Assembly (NCBI GenBank): GCA_964368495.1 | Contig: CAYJAJ010000015.1 | Span: 1-37,128 of the forward strand | Length of the DNA stretch: 37,128 nucleotides | Source of the DNA: CALVGQ01 sp964368495 | Lineage (GTDB): Bacteria > Bacillota_I > Bacilli_A > Erysipelotrichales > Erysipelotrichaceae | Direction of reading: 5' to 3' | Shown: in pieces, positions 25,237 through 34,440 of the stretch | Layout: each line of letters begins with the position of its first letter | Numbering within the stretch: the stretch's first letter is position 1 | Translations under genes and position numbers: made by a program | Notes under the pieces: generated by a model | The model's input: only the letters and a program-made list of their open reading frames with translations | The model's database searches: none | What the model was told of the DNA's origin: nothing

Positions 25237-26059
25237 TGCTTTAGCTAGTTCATTAGAAAATATTACTCACTCAAAAGTAAAAGAGGCAATGAATTATTCC
25301 TTGCAAGCTGGTGGAAAGAGAATTAGACCGATTTTGTTAATGTTAACCTGTAAAGCCTGTGGCATAAGTATTGAAAAATCCATAAAACCAGCCGTTGCGC
25401 TTGAAATGGTGCATACTTATTCGCTAATACATGATGACTTACCGGCGATGGATAATGATGATTTACGGCGTGGTAAAAATACCTGTCATGTTGAATATAA
25501 CGAGGCGACTGCCATACTTGCAGGAGATGGGTTACTAACTGAAGCCTTTCATCAAATTGCGATAAGTAGCTTAAGCGACTGGCAAAAAGTAAAATGCATT
25601 CAAATTCTAGCAGATTGTGCTGGAAGCAATGGGATGATTTATGGACAAATAAAAGATATTGATGCTGAAAATCGATCTGATATATCTTTGGAAGAACTCA
25701 TTGATATTCACCATAACAAAACTGGGAAGTTATTTAGCGCTGCTTTTCAAATGGGGTGTGTAGTGGGGGATAAAATTGAGTATTTAGATGAATTAAAACA
25801 ATTGGGATTAATACTGGGGATTGCTTTTCAAATTCAAGATGACATATTGGATGTTACAAAAAACTCATTTGAATTAGGAAAAAGCAATAGTGATTTAGTT
25901 AATGAAAAAACAACATATGTATCATTACTAGGGTTAGATAAAGCGAAAGAAAAGATGGAAGAAGCCTATTTACAAGTAAATAAAATATTGGATTCTTTAC
26001 CGATTCATGCTTTTGGGATAGAAGAATGTATTAAAGAAATGATAGTACGCCAAAAGTGA
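25208..26059 (+). CDS. ispA: Farnesyl diphosphate synthase (polyprenyl synthetase family)
   Basis: A 283-residue trans-prenyltransferase if started at GTG 25208, or 280 if at ATG 25217; both lie inside xseB and neither has a strong Shine-Dalgarno site, so translational coupling is likely. The first aspartate-rich motif is DDLPAMDNDD with the following RRG, and the second is QDDILD. AGGKRIRP near residue 35 binds the diphosphate of IPP. It condenses IPP with DMAPP and GPP to give farnesyl diphosphate for undecaprenyl phosphate and other isoprenoids. Next to dxs, which supplies the MEP pathway feeding it. Confidence 0.94.
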   Translation: MKKMISILNDALASSLENITHSKVKEAMNYSLQAGGKRIRPILLMLTCKACGISIEKSIKPAVALEMVHTYSLIHDDLPAMDNDDLRRGKNTCHVEYNEATAILAGDGLLTEAFHQIAISSLSDWQKVKCIQILADCAGSNGMIYGQIKDIDAENRSDISLEELIDIHHNKTGKLFSAAFQMGCVVGDKIEYLDELKQLGLILGIAFQIQDDILDVTKNSFELGKSNSDLVNEKTTYVSLLGLDKAKEKMEEAYLQVNKILDSLPIHAFGIEECIKEMIVRQK

Positions 26060-26075
26060 AAAAGGAGACGATTAT

Positions 26076-27941
26076 ATGGATATTAGGGAAATAAATAATC
26101 CTGAATTTTTAAAAAGTGCATCAATAAAAGAGTGTGAGATTCTTGCAAAAGACATTCGTCATTTTTTAATAGATAATATTAGTAAAACTGGTGGACATTT
26201 GTCAAGTAATTTAGGTGTAGTCGAGCTAACTATTGCTTTACATAAAGTTTTTGATTCACCGAAGGATAAAATCTTTTTTGATGTAGGTCATCAATGTTAT
26301 ACACATAAAATATTGACCGGTAGAGCTAGTGAATTTCATACATTAAGAACATTTAAAGGAATTTCAGGGTTTCAAAAAAGAAGTGAAAGTGAACATGATG
26401 TTTGGGAAGCGGGGCATTCATCAACATCGTTATCTGGGGCGTTAGGAATGGCTGTAGCACGTGATTTAAATCAGGAAAATTTTCATGTTGTTCCTATTAT
26501 CGGGGATGGTTCATTGAGTTCTGGGATGTCTTTAGAAGCGCTCAATCAAATTGGATCGCTAGGGAAAAAAATGATTATCATTTTTAATGATAATAATATG
26601 AGTATATCTCAGAATGTAGGTGCACTAACTTCAGCATTTTCTAAATTAAGAGTTTCTCATCCTTATACAGAAATAAAAGAAGATTTACGCTCGGTATTAA
26701 GAAAAAATATTTTTGGTAAATCAGTTCTTGAAGGATTAACGCATGCAAAAGATTCCATTCGCAAAGGGATTATAGAAGCAGGAATTTTTGATGAATTTAA
26801 TTTGGATTATCTTGGTCCTGTAAATGGGCATGATATCAAAGCATTGACACGAATTCTTGAAGTTGCTAAAGAAAAGAAAGATCCTGTTGTTATTCATGTA
26901 CTTACTAAAAAAGGTAAAGGGTATGAATATAGCGAAAATGATTGTTATGGCAAATGGCATGGTGTTTCATCTTTCGATAGTAAAACAGGTAAAATGTTAG
27001 CAACAACACCTGCTGGACATTTAAGTTGGTCTTCAGTTTTTGGTGAAACACTTGTGAAGATGGGAAAAACTAATAAAGATTTGTGTGTTATTACTCCGGC
27101 GATGATCACAGGAAGTAGTCTAGAAAATTTCTTTGCAAAATATCCAGATCGCTCATTTGATTGTGGTATTGCTGAGGAACATGCAATGACATTTGCAGCG
27201 AGTTTGGCATTGATGAAAAAACGCCCATATATTGCTATATATTCATCTTTTTTACAACGTGCCTACGATCAAATCAATCATGATGTATGTCGTATGGATT
27301 TGCCTGTAATTATAGGTATTGATCGTGCTGGTTTGGTTGGTGAAGATGGGGATACACATCATGGAGTATTTGATGTTGGTCTATTGAGATGTTTACCGAA
27401 TTTGATTTTATCTCAACCTAAGGATGCCCATGAAGCACAAAATATTCTTCATTTAGCAATGAACACAAATCATCCGTTTGCGATACGCTATCCACGGGGA
27501 AGTGTTGTATATAATGAAGTTTCAACGTATGAAAAAATTAAAATAGGATCTTGGGTTAGATACAATGAAAACACTAAAAATAAAGTAATTGTCATTAGTT
27601 ATGGTCCTGATGTGGATAAGATATTAACTAAAGTAATTTCAAATGATTTAGAAGTTGATGTAGTAAATGCAAGATTTTTCAAGCCGATGGATGAAGAAAT
27701 GTTGCGGGCATTAGCTAATGAGAATAAACCAATCATAGTATATGAAACTGATATGCTAGCAGCAGGTTTAACCAGTGCTATTTTAGAATGGGCTAATCAA
27801 AACAGTGTATGTTTGAATATTCAAGCTATTGGGATTGATGATGTTTTTGTTGAACATGGTTCATTGAAACAAATCAAAGAAGAAAATAACATTGATATTA
27901 ATACTTTGTTTAAAAAAATATTAAAAATTATTAATTGCTAA
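26076..27941 (+). CDS. dxs: 1-deoxy-D-xylulose-5-phosphate synthase
   Basis: A 621-residue thiamine-diphosphate enzyme that condenses pyruvate and glyceraldehyde 3-phosphate at the entry of the MEP isoprenoid pathway. Conserved parts include GGHLSSNLGVVELT (residues about 41-54), FFDVGHQCYTHKILTGR, the ThDP/Mg motif GDGSLSSGM with the NDNNMSIS end, GPVNGHD, the catalytic-Glu region GIAEEHAMTFA, and DRAGLVGEDGDTHHG. AAAGGAG stands before the ATG. It has 16 bases to ispA and 9 to recN. In Bacillus, tlyA (yqxC) and the arginine repressor gene lie between dxs and recN; both are missing here. Confidence 0.97.
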   Translation: MDIREINNPEFLKSASIKECEILAKDIRHFLIDNISKTGGHLSSNLGVVELTIALHKVFDSPKDKIFFDVGHQCYTHKILTGRASEFHTLRTFKGISGFQKRSESEHDVWEAGHSSTSLSGALGMAVARDLNQENFHVVPIIGDGSLSSGMSLEALNQIGSLGKKMIIIFNDNNMSISQNVGALTSAFSKLRVSHPYTEIKEDLRSVLRKNIFGKSVLEGLTHAKDSIRKGIIEAGIFDEFNLDYLGPVNGHDIKALTRILEVAKEKKDPVVIHVLTKKGKGYEYSENDCYGKWHGVSSFDSKTGKMLATTPAGHLSWSSVFGETLVKMGKTNKDLCVITPAMITGSSLENFFAKYPDRSFDCGIAEEHAMTFAASLALMKKRPYIAIYSSFLQRAYDQINHDVCRMDLPVIIGIDRAGLVGEDGDTHHGVFDVGLLRCLPNLILSQPKDAHEAQNILHLAMNTNHPFAIRYPRGSVVYNEVSTYEKIKIGSWVRYNENTKNKVIVISYGPDVDKILTKVISNDLEVDVVNARFFKPMDEEMLRALANENKPIIVYETDMLAAGLTSAILEWANQNSVCLNIQAIGIDDVFVEHGSLKQIKEENNIDINTLFKKILKIINC

Positions 27942-27950
27942 GGAGGATTT

Positions 27951-29597
27951 ATGCTACGACGTTTATTTGTAAAAGATTTTGTCTTAATTGATGAGTGTAT
28001 ACTTAATTTTGAAAATGGATTTAGTGCTTTTACAGGTGAAACAGGAGCAGGTAAATCCTTACTTATTGACGCAATGTGTTTATTAAGTGGAGAGAGAGCT
28101 AGTCATTCATTTATTAAAAATGGCGCTTCAAAAGCGATAGTAGAAGGTGTATTTGATTTAACAAACAACATAGTTGCACTTAATAAAATTAAGCAAGCTA
28201 ATTTTCCGATTGAAGATAATTTAGTTATTCTTAAAAGAGAACTGAATAAAGATGGTAAAAGTTTAGTTTTTGTTAATAATAAAAGTGCATCTTTGCAGTT
28301 ATTAAAGGATATTATTCAACATGAAATTGACATTCATTCTCAACATGATACACAATATTTATTGAATAAAACTAATCATATTAACCTAGTTGATCAAGTT
28401 ATTGAAGATAAAAATTTGATTCAAAATGTTAAAGAAGCTTTTAAAAAGTACAGTCATTTAAAAACAATGATGGATAGTGCCCTAAATACTACTTACAACG
28501 AAAGTGAACTTGAGTTTATCGAAGCAGAAATCAATGAAATAGAAGACGCAAGTTTATCAGTTGAAAAAGAAAATTATTTATTAGATAGACAAAAAGAAAT
28601 TATTACTTATGAAAAGTCATTTAATAAAATCAGTCAAGCAGTATTGCAATTAAATAAAGAGAATGGAATTAATGAACAAATTTATGAAGTGCTTCATATT
28701 TTAGAAAATATTGAAGATGAGAGTATTCAAGGGTTAGTTAATCGATTAAATGAACATTACAACGAAATTGTTGATGTGAGTGATCAATTAAATGATAAAT
28801 TGTTAAGTCTTGATATGAGTGAAAATGAAATTAATGAAGTTCAAAGTAGTCTATATGAAATTCAAAGATTGAAACGCAAATATGGTCCTAGCATTGAAGC
28901 TATACTAAATAAACAAGCAAGCTTAAGGCAACAAATTGAGATGATTTTAAATCGTCAAGATTACATCGAAACAATGCAAAGAAAAGTAGATGATGCATAT
29001 GATGAATTTATTAATTACGCTACTTGTTTATCTGTTTTAAGAAAAGAAGCTGCACTTTCACTTCAAACCTCAATTGAAAATCATCTTCATGATTTGATGT
29101 TGCCTCATGCACAATTTGTTGTTGATTTCCAAGAAATTGATGGTAATATTCATGGTCTTGATGATGTAGAGTTTTATATTAGTTTAAATGTAGGTGAAAT
29201 GCCTAAACCGTTATCAAGGGTGGCAAGTGGTGGAGAGCTTTCGCGGTTAATGTTGGGATTAAAAACGATTTTCACAAAACTACAAGGTATACAAACAGTC
29301 ATTTTTGATGAAATTGATAGTGGAGTTTCTGGAGCAGTGGCGAGTGCCATTGGGATGAAAATGGCAACTTTAGGAAATGATGTTCAAGTGTTCTCAGTTA
29401 CTCACTTAGCTCAAGTTGCTGCCCATGCTAATAAACATTACTTAGTGAAAAAACAAACGCTTGAAAATCGAACTATGACAGAAGTTATCGAACTTAATGA
29501 AGAGGAAAGAATTGAGCAGATTGCATTAATTTCTTCTGGTATGCTTACAGAAGCTAGTACACAAGCTGCAAGAGAACTTTATTTTAGTTGTAGATAA
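27951..29597 (+). CDS. recN: DNA repair protein RecN
   Basis: A 548-residue SMC-like ATPase of double-strand break repair. Walker A GETGAGKS is near residues 28-35, the signature LSRVASGGELSRLMLGLK near 425 and Walker B TVIFDEIDSGVSG near 450. Long coiled coils lie between (about 150-350). The short N-terminus LRRLFVKDFVLIDE is typical of the family. AAGGAGG precedes the ATG. No terminator follows, and the transporter ATPase gene starts 28 bases later. Confidence 0.97.
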   Translation: MLRRLFVKDFVLIDECILNFENGFSAFTGETGAGKSLLIDAMCLLSGERASHSFIKNGASKAIVEGVFDLTNNIVALNKIKQANFPIEDNLVILKRELNKDGKSLVFVNNKSASLQLLKDIIQHEIDIHSQHDTQYLLNKTNHINLVDQVIEDKNLIQNVKEAFKKYSHLKTMMDSALNTTYNESELEFIEAEINEIEDASLSVEKENYLLDRQKEIITYEKSFNKISQAVLQLNKENGINEQIYEVLHILENIEDESIQGLVNRLNEHYNEIVDVSDQLNDKLLSLDMSENEINEVQSSLYEIQRLKRKYGPSIEAILNKQASLRQQIEMILNRQDYIETMQRKVDDAYDEFINYATCLSVLRKEAALSLQTSIENHLHDLMLPHAQFVVDFQEIDGNIHGLDDVEFYISLNVGEMPKPLSRVASGGELSRLMLGLKTIFTKLQGIQTVIFDEIDSGVSGAVASAIGMKMATLGNDVQVFSVTHLAQVAAHANKHYLVKKQTLENRTMTEVIELNEEERIEQIALISSGMLTEASTQAARELYFSCR

Positions 29598-29625
29598 GAA
29601 ATTAAAATGAAAGGATATGAGTGTA

Positions 29626-30762
29626 ATGATACGATTTGAAAATATAACAAAAGGTTATAAGAATACAAATGTCATTAATGGCATATCATTTGAGATTGAA
29701 CAAGGTCAGCTTGTTGTACTAATTGGACCATCAGGATGTGGGAAAACGACAACTTTAAAAATGATTAATAAACTGATTACTCCTACTGGAGGTAAAATCT
29801 ACATTAATGATAAGGATATAAAAGCTCAAGACACAATTGAATTAAGAAGAAACATTGGATATGTTATTCAACAAACTGGGTTGTTTCCGCATTTTACAAT
29901 TAAGGAGAATATTGAAATTGTCCCTCGATTGCAAAAAATGCCCAATGAACAAATTGAACTTAAAACGAGATCTTTATTAAAAATGGTTGGGCTTGATCCA
30001 GCCGTTTATATGGATCGCTATCCGATTCAATTATCTGGCGGACAAAACCAAAGAGTTGGTGTTGCAAGGGCATTTGCGACTGATCCAGAGATTATTTTAA
30101 TGGATGAACCTTTTTCAGCTGTTGATCCGATTACTCGACAACAGCTTCAAGATGAACTAGTTAATTTGCAAGCTCAGTTTAAGAAAACTATTGTATTTGT
30201 AACTCATGATATGGATGAAGCACTAAAAATTGCAGATAAAATCTGCATTTTAAAAGATGGTGAAGTAGTGCAATATGATACACCTGAGAATATACTTAAA
30301 AATCCAATTAATGAATTTGTATCCGAATTTGTTGGGAAGAACCGCATTTGGAATAATCCTGAATTTATTCGTGCTAAAGATATAATGATGACTCATCCAA
30401 TTACTACAAGACCACAAGTTCCAATGCTAAAAGCATTAGAAAATATGCGTCTTCGTAAAGTGGATACACTTTTAGTAGTTGATAAAGATAACAAGTATTT
30501 GGGTTCAATAACTGCAAGAAGAATTCACGCCTATGAGAATAAGTCTGAACCGATCTCGGTATTGATTAAACAACCTAAAGCAATAGCTCATCCTTATGAG
30601 ACAATTATCGATCTTTTGCAAAAAACAAAACAGTACAATGTTTCGACAATACCTGTTGTTGATGAGCTTGGTTATCTTCAAGGGTTAATTACAAATAGTA
30701 CACTTGTGACTACTTTGAGTCAACAATATATTGATTTTGAGGAGGTGCAAGGTGATGAATGA
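29626..30762 (+). CDS. Quaternary-amine type ABC transporter ATPase with CBS domains
   Basis: A 378-residue ABC ATPase of the OpuCA/ProV-like class. Walker A GPSGCGKT is near residue 36, signature LSGGQNQRVGVARA near 133, Walker B IILMDEPFSAVDP near 155. Residues about 250-375 form a pair of CBS domains, which in OpuA-type systems sense ionic strength or cyclic di-AMP. I chose the ATG at 29626, 10 bases after AAAGGA; the ATG at 29617 leaves one base of spacing. It is coupled to the permease gene by an 8-base overlap. The transported compound may be glycine betaine, carnitine, choline or, as in the related EgtV, ergothioneine; sequence alone does not decide. Confidence 0.9.
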   Translation: MIRFENITKGYKNTNVINGISFEIEQGQLVVLIGPSGCGKTTTLKMINKLITPTGGKIYINDKDIKAQDTIELRRNIGYVIQQTGLFPHFTIKENIEIVPRLQKMPNEQIELKTRSLLKMVGLDPAVYMDRYPIQLSGGQNQRVGVARAFATDPEIILMDEPFSAVDPITRQQLQDELVNLQAQFKKTIVFVTHDMDEALKIADKICILKDGEVVQYDTPENILKNPINEFVSEFVGKNRIWNNPEFIRAKDIMMTHPITTRPQVPMLKALENMRLRKVDTLLVVDKDNKYLGSITARRIHAYENKSEPISVLIKQPKAIAHPYETIIDLLQKTKQYNVSTIPVVDELGYLQGLITNSTLVTTLSQQYIDFEEVQGDE

Positions 30763-32335
30763 TTTTTTAAATTATTTTCTAGTAAATCTAGAATACATTA
30801 GTTCGTTGTTGTTTAATCATATTCAATATACATTTATTGCGATATTTATTGCAATATTGATTGGGGTACCTTTAGGGATTACAATATTTAATTCAAAAAG
30901 TTTAAATAAGCCAGTAATTAGTTTTGCGAATTTAGTGCAAGCAATACCAAGTTTAGCAGCTGCAGGATTTTTAGTTCCATATTTAGGAATTGGCGCATCT
31001 ACAGCGATATTTATGGTAATTATTTATTCTCTTTTGCCGATCTTAAAAAATACATATACAGGATTAAGTAACATCAATAAAGATACTATTGAAGCTGCTC
31101 GTGGAATAGGGATGACAAAATTTCAAGTGCTAGCTAAGGTTCAAATACCTTTAGCATTGCCAGTGATTATGGCTGGAATCAGAATTTCGTCAGTTACTGC
31201 GGTCGGATTAATGACAATTGCTGCTTATATCGGTGCTGACGTATTAGGTACTTTAGTAATTTCAGGTATTGCAGTTAACAACACAAATATGATTTTATCT
31301 GGAGCGCTACCTGCCTGTATCTTAGCACTTACATTGGATTATGTGATGTCCAAAATAGAAAGAGCAGTTACACCTGTAAGTTTACAAGTGTCTGCATCTA
31401 ACTTAACTGCTGAAAAAATACAGGAAATGAAAAAAAATAGTCGCATGACATTAGTTGTATTTATGTCATTTATCGCGCTAATTGTTGTTGGTATGGTAAC
31501 AAGTAATTTTCAAAAAGAGCCTGATATTATTGTTGGATCGAAGGAATCTGTTGAAGGACGCATTGTTGGCCATATTATTGAGCAAACTATTGAGGAATTA
31601 ACTGATTATACAGTGGACACCAAAATGGGTCTTGGTGGTTCAAGCATTGCTATTAGTGCAATACGAAATGGCGATATTGATATTTATCCTGATTATACAG
31701 GAACACTTTATTCTGCAATTTATGAACAAACATTTGTTTCTGGAACTACAAATGAAGAAATTTATTTTCAAGTTAAAGAAATGCTTTATGAACAAGATCG
31801 CTTATATGCATTAGATAATTATCCCGCTAACAATATGTATGCATTGGCAGTGCAATCAAATACTGCAAAGATGTATAATTTAACTGTTATTTCAGATTTA
31901 AAGGCAATTGCTAGTGATATGTTAATTGGAGGTTCACCAGAATTCAATGCACGTGAAGATGGTTTATTGGGGCTTCAAGATGCCTATGATATCGAGTTTA
32001 AGGATGCACTTCAATTTTCAGGTGCATTAATGTATACCGCAATTGATTCTAAAGAGGTGGATGTAATTTCAGCATTTACAACTGACAGCCTAATTAATAA
32101 GTATGATTTAGTTTTGTTGGAGGATGATTTAAATTTTTTCCCGCCATATAACATTTTGCCAGTAGCTAGTCAAAACTTTTACATTAACTTTCCTGATGCT
32201 GTGGATGCTTTGAATGAAATGGCTTTTGAACTTACAAATGAACGTATGATGGAGTTAAATGGATTGGTTGTCGAACAGGGATACACTCATGAAGAAGCAG
32301 CGACATATTTTTTAAAGGAAATTGGAATTAAATAA
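30755..32335 (+). CDS. ABC permease fused to substrate-binding domain (OpuC/EgtU type)
   Basis: A 526-residue fusion. Residues about 15-215 are the permease with five or six membrane segments and the ATPase-contact loop EAARGIGMTKFQVLAKVQIPLALPVIMAG. After a further membrane helix at about 230-248, residues 255-526 form an OpuAC-like binding domain (IVGSKESVEGRIVG, GDIDIYPDYTGT, and NFFPPYNILPVAS). Such fusions tether the binding protein to the channel outside the cell. I chose ATG 30755 after GGAGGTG; the open frame continues from a TTG at 30731 inside the ATPase gene. Terminator follows at 32345. Confidence 0.9.
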   Translation: MNDFLNYFLVNLEYISSLLFNHIQYTFIAIFIAILIGVPLGITIFNSKSLNKPVISFANLVQAIPSLAAAGFLVPYLGIGASTAIFMVIIYSLLPILKNTYTGLSNINKDTIEAARGIGMTKFQVLAKVQIPLALPVIMAGIRISSVTAVGLMTIAAYIGADVLGTLVISGIAVNNTNMILSGALPACILALTLDYVMSKIERAVTPVSLQVSASNLTAEKIQEMKKNSRMTLVVFMSFIALIVVGMVTSNFQKEPDIIVGSKESVEGRIVGHIIEQTIEELTDYTVDTKMGLGGSSIAISAIRNGDIDIYPDYTGTLYSAIYEQTFVSGTTNEEIYFQVKEMLYEQDRLYALDNYPANNMYALAVQSNTAKMYNLTVISDLKAIASDMLIGGSPEFNAREDGLLGLQDAYDIEFKDALQFSGALMYTAIDSKEVDVISAFTTDSLINKYDLVLLEDDLNFFPPYNILPVASQNFYINFPDAVDALNEMAFELTNERMMELNGLVVEQGYTHEEAATYFLKEIGIK

Positions 32336-32344
32336 TGGTTTCCT

Positions 32345-32367
32345 GCTCATCGTTTGATGAGCTTTTT
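32345..32367 (+). terminator. Terminator closing the nusB-to-transporter unit
   Basis: GCTCATC (32345-32351), GTTT loop, GATGAGC (32356-32362) and five T. Confidence 0.9.
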
Positions 32368-32385
32368 AAATGGCTTCATTTGCAC

Positions 32386-32414
32386 TGGGCAACAAAGATA
32401 TTGAATGATATAAT
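32386..32414 (+). promoter_or_regulatory. Promoter of truB-ribF
   Basis: TGGGCA (32386-32391), 17 bases, then TATAAT (32409-32414) preceded by TGA as an extended -10. Confidence 0.6.
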
Positions 32415-32436
32415 AATTAAGTTAGGAGTGTAGTTA

Positions 32437-33285
32437 ATGAACGGATTACTTTACATAAATAAACCATGTAACATGACATCATTTGATGTTGTTGCAAAAG
32501 TTAGAAAAGCATATAAAACAAAAAGTGTTGGTCATACAGGAACATTAGATCCTGAGGCAACAGGTGTGTTAATTGTTATGATAGGAAAGGCGTGCAAAGC
32601 TAATCCATACTTGATGCACGATAAAAAAGAATATATTGCTACGATGCGTCTAGGAAAAAAATATGATACTGGAGATATTTGGGGAGAAATCATAGAAGAA
32701 AAAAAGGTTTTGGATTTAACTATTGATAAAATTCAATGTGTATTGCAATCGTTTTTGGGAAAGCAACTACAAGTTCCACCGATGTATAGTGCAGTTAAAG
32801 TGAACGGTAAAAAACTTTACGAGTATGCAAGAGCCAATCAAAGTGTTGAAGTTGCAGCAAGAGAAATTGAAATTTATGACATTGAGTTTTTAAAATGGGA
32901 TGAGGAAATAACTTTTCGTGTAGTTTGTAGTGCTGGAACATATATACGAACACTTTGCGAAGATATTGCAGTAAAACTTAACACATTAGGTGCAATGTCA
33001 TCTTTAATGCGAACAAAAATTGACGAAGTTAATATTAACCAGTGTTTTGATTTGAATTATGTATTGGAAAATTTAGTGAACCCCATTGATATTTATGATG
33101 TATTAAGCAATCGATACAAAACAATTGAAATTAATGATGACTTAATGGATTTCAATATTAAAAATGGTAAAAAGATACAACTCGATTGTAATGATGATTT
33201 GGTATGTTTTGTGAAAAATAATCAAGCTGTTGCGATGTATGAAAAAGATGGAGAGTTTTACCGTAGCAAGAGAGGGTTATGGTAA
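32437..33285 (+). CDS. truB: tRNA pseudouridine-55 synthase TruB
   Basis: A 282-residue TruB that makes pseudouridine at position 55 of the tRNA T-loop. Motif I is GHTGTLDPEATGVL with the catalytic Asp38; QVPPMYSAVKVNGKKLYEYAR and CSAGTYIRTLCEDIA are the other conserved motifs. The C-terminal PUA-like part is present (about 225-282). TTAGGAG precedes the ATG. Coupled to ribF by a TAATG overlap, in the same order as in Bacillus, but without rbfA and infB upstream. Confidence 0.97.
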   Translation: MNGLLYINKPCNMTSFDVVAKVRKAYKTKSVGHTGTLDPEATGVLIVMIGKACKANPYLMHDKKEYIATMRLGKKYDTGDIWGEIIEEKKVLDLTIDKIQCVLQSFLGKQLQVPPMYSAVKVNGKKLYEYARANQSVEVAAREIEIYDIEFLKWDEEITFRVVCSAGTYIRTLCEDIAVKLNTLGAMSSLMRTKIDEVNINQCFDLNYVLENLVNPIDIYDVLSNRYKTIEINDDLMDFNIKNGKKIQLDCNDDLVCFVKNNQAVAMYEKDGEFYRSKRGLW

Positions 33286-34217
33286 TGCAAATTTATAATT
33301 TATCACTAAATGAAATATTGTGCTGTAATGTTCCGATTGTTGCGTGCATTGGGTATTTTGATGGTGTGCATTTAGGTCATCAAGAATTAATAAAGGAAGC
33401 AAATATTCTTAGTAAAAATCTTGGTTGTGAAAGTGGATTAATTACATTTAATCCTGATCCATGGGTTACAATTAAAGGTGTACACGATATTAAACATATT
33501 ACAACGATGAAACAAAGAATGAAACTTGCAGAGCAGTTTGGTATCCAACATTTTTTTGTGTTGGATTTTAGTATAGAGATGGCTAGATTGGCTCATGAAC
33601 AATTTTTAGATTTTTTGATTAAAAATATTCATCTCAAGGGAATAGTGTGTGGATTTGATTTTCACTATGGTTATAAAGGAATAGGAAATGATCAAACATT
33701 AAAAGAATATGCAAAAAATAGATTTGAATTTAAATTAGTGGATTCTATTAATGATAGTCTTGGTAAGATAAGTTCTTCACGTATTTGTGATTTGATTTTA
33801 GAGGGTAAAGTGCTGGAAGCATCCAAGTTATTAGGGTATTCATTCAGTTTGCTTGCTAATGTAATTCACGGAAAGGCCCAGGGGAAAGAAAAATTAGGTT
33901 TTCCTACTGCAAATTGTAGTGTTAGTTCAGAAATAATTTTACCGAAACGTGGAGTTTATGTAGGTAAAGTTGTTTATAACAATGATGAATATAAAGCAAT
34001 GATAAACATTGGGCATAATCCTACATTTAATGAAAGACGAATGATATCGATTGAAGCTCATATTCTTGATTTTGATGAGGATTTATATGAGAAACAAATT
34101 GAAGTTATTTTTGTGGATTATATTCGAGATGAAAAGCGCTTTAATAGTATTGAAGAATTAATAAAGCAATTAAATAGTGATGTGAGTACAACAAGAAACT
34201 ACTATGTAGCTGAGTAG
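33285..34217 (+). CDS. ribF: Bifunctional riboflavin kinase/FAD synthetase
   Basis: A 310-residue RibF. The N-terminal adenylyltransferase domain has GYFDGVHLGHQELI (about residues 21-34) and the SSSRIC segment near 163. The C-terminal riboflavin kinase domain has HGKAQGKEKLGFPTANCSV, GVYVGKV and MINIGHNPTFNE (about 185-245). It converts riboflavin to FMN and FAD in the cytoplasm. An ATG lies at 33279 only two bases after AGAGGG; the ATG at 33285, eight bases after it and overlapping the truB stop, is the better start. Confidence 0.96.
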   Translation: MQIYNLSLNEILCCNVPIVACIGYFDGVHLGHQELIKEANILSKNLGCESGLITFNPDPWVTIKGVHDIKHITTMKQRMKLAEQFGIQHFFVLDFSIEMARLAHEQFLDFLIKNIHLKGIVCGFDFHYGYKGIGNDQTLKEYAKNRFEFKLVDSINDSLGKISSSRICDLILEGKVLEASKLLGYSFSLLANVIHGKAQGKEKLGFPTANCSVSSEIILPKRGVYVGKVVYNNDEYKAMINIGHNPTFNERRMISIEAHILDFDEDLYEKQIEVIFVDYIRDEKRFNSIEELIKQLNSDVSTTRNYYVAE

Positions 34218-34440
34218 TTTATTAAAATTAATGAACTTGAAAAAATAATCATTAATGACTATTTAAACTGCAATGTATTATTCTTAAGAAAACGATCAAT
34301 GGAAGTTAGTAAATGTGATAAACAATAACTTTGGTGTGAAAGTTGGGACAAATACTACTAAAGGTTGGAAAATATTATCTCATTTGAACTATATTTTAAT
34401 AATATTTTTTAGGATTATGACAACATTAAGGAGGGATAGT

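Noticed and set aside
30731..30754. TTG start adding 8 residues to the permease fusion
   Set aside because: It precedes the GGAGGTG ribosome binding site; the ATG at 30755 is correctly spaced after it.
34315..34440. N-terminal extension of 42 residues on the RelA/SpoT-like protein
   Set aside because: No ribosome binding site at 34315, and AAGGAGG stands directly before the ATG at 34441, where homology also begins.
34218..34440. Possible toxin-antitoxin partner or small RNA before the RelA/SpoT-like gene
   Set aside because: No open frame with a ribosome binding site and no stable hairpin were seen in this 223-base gap.
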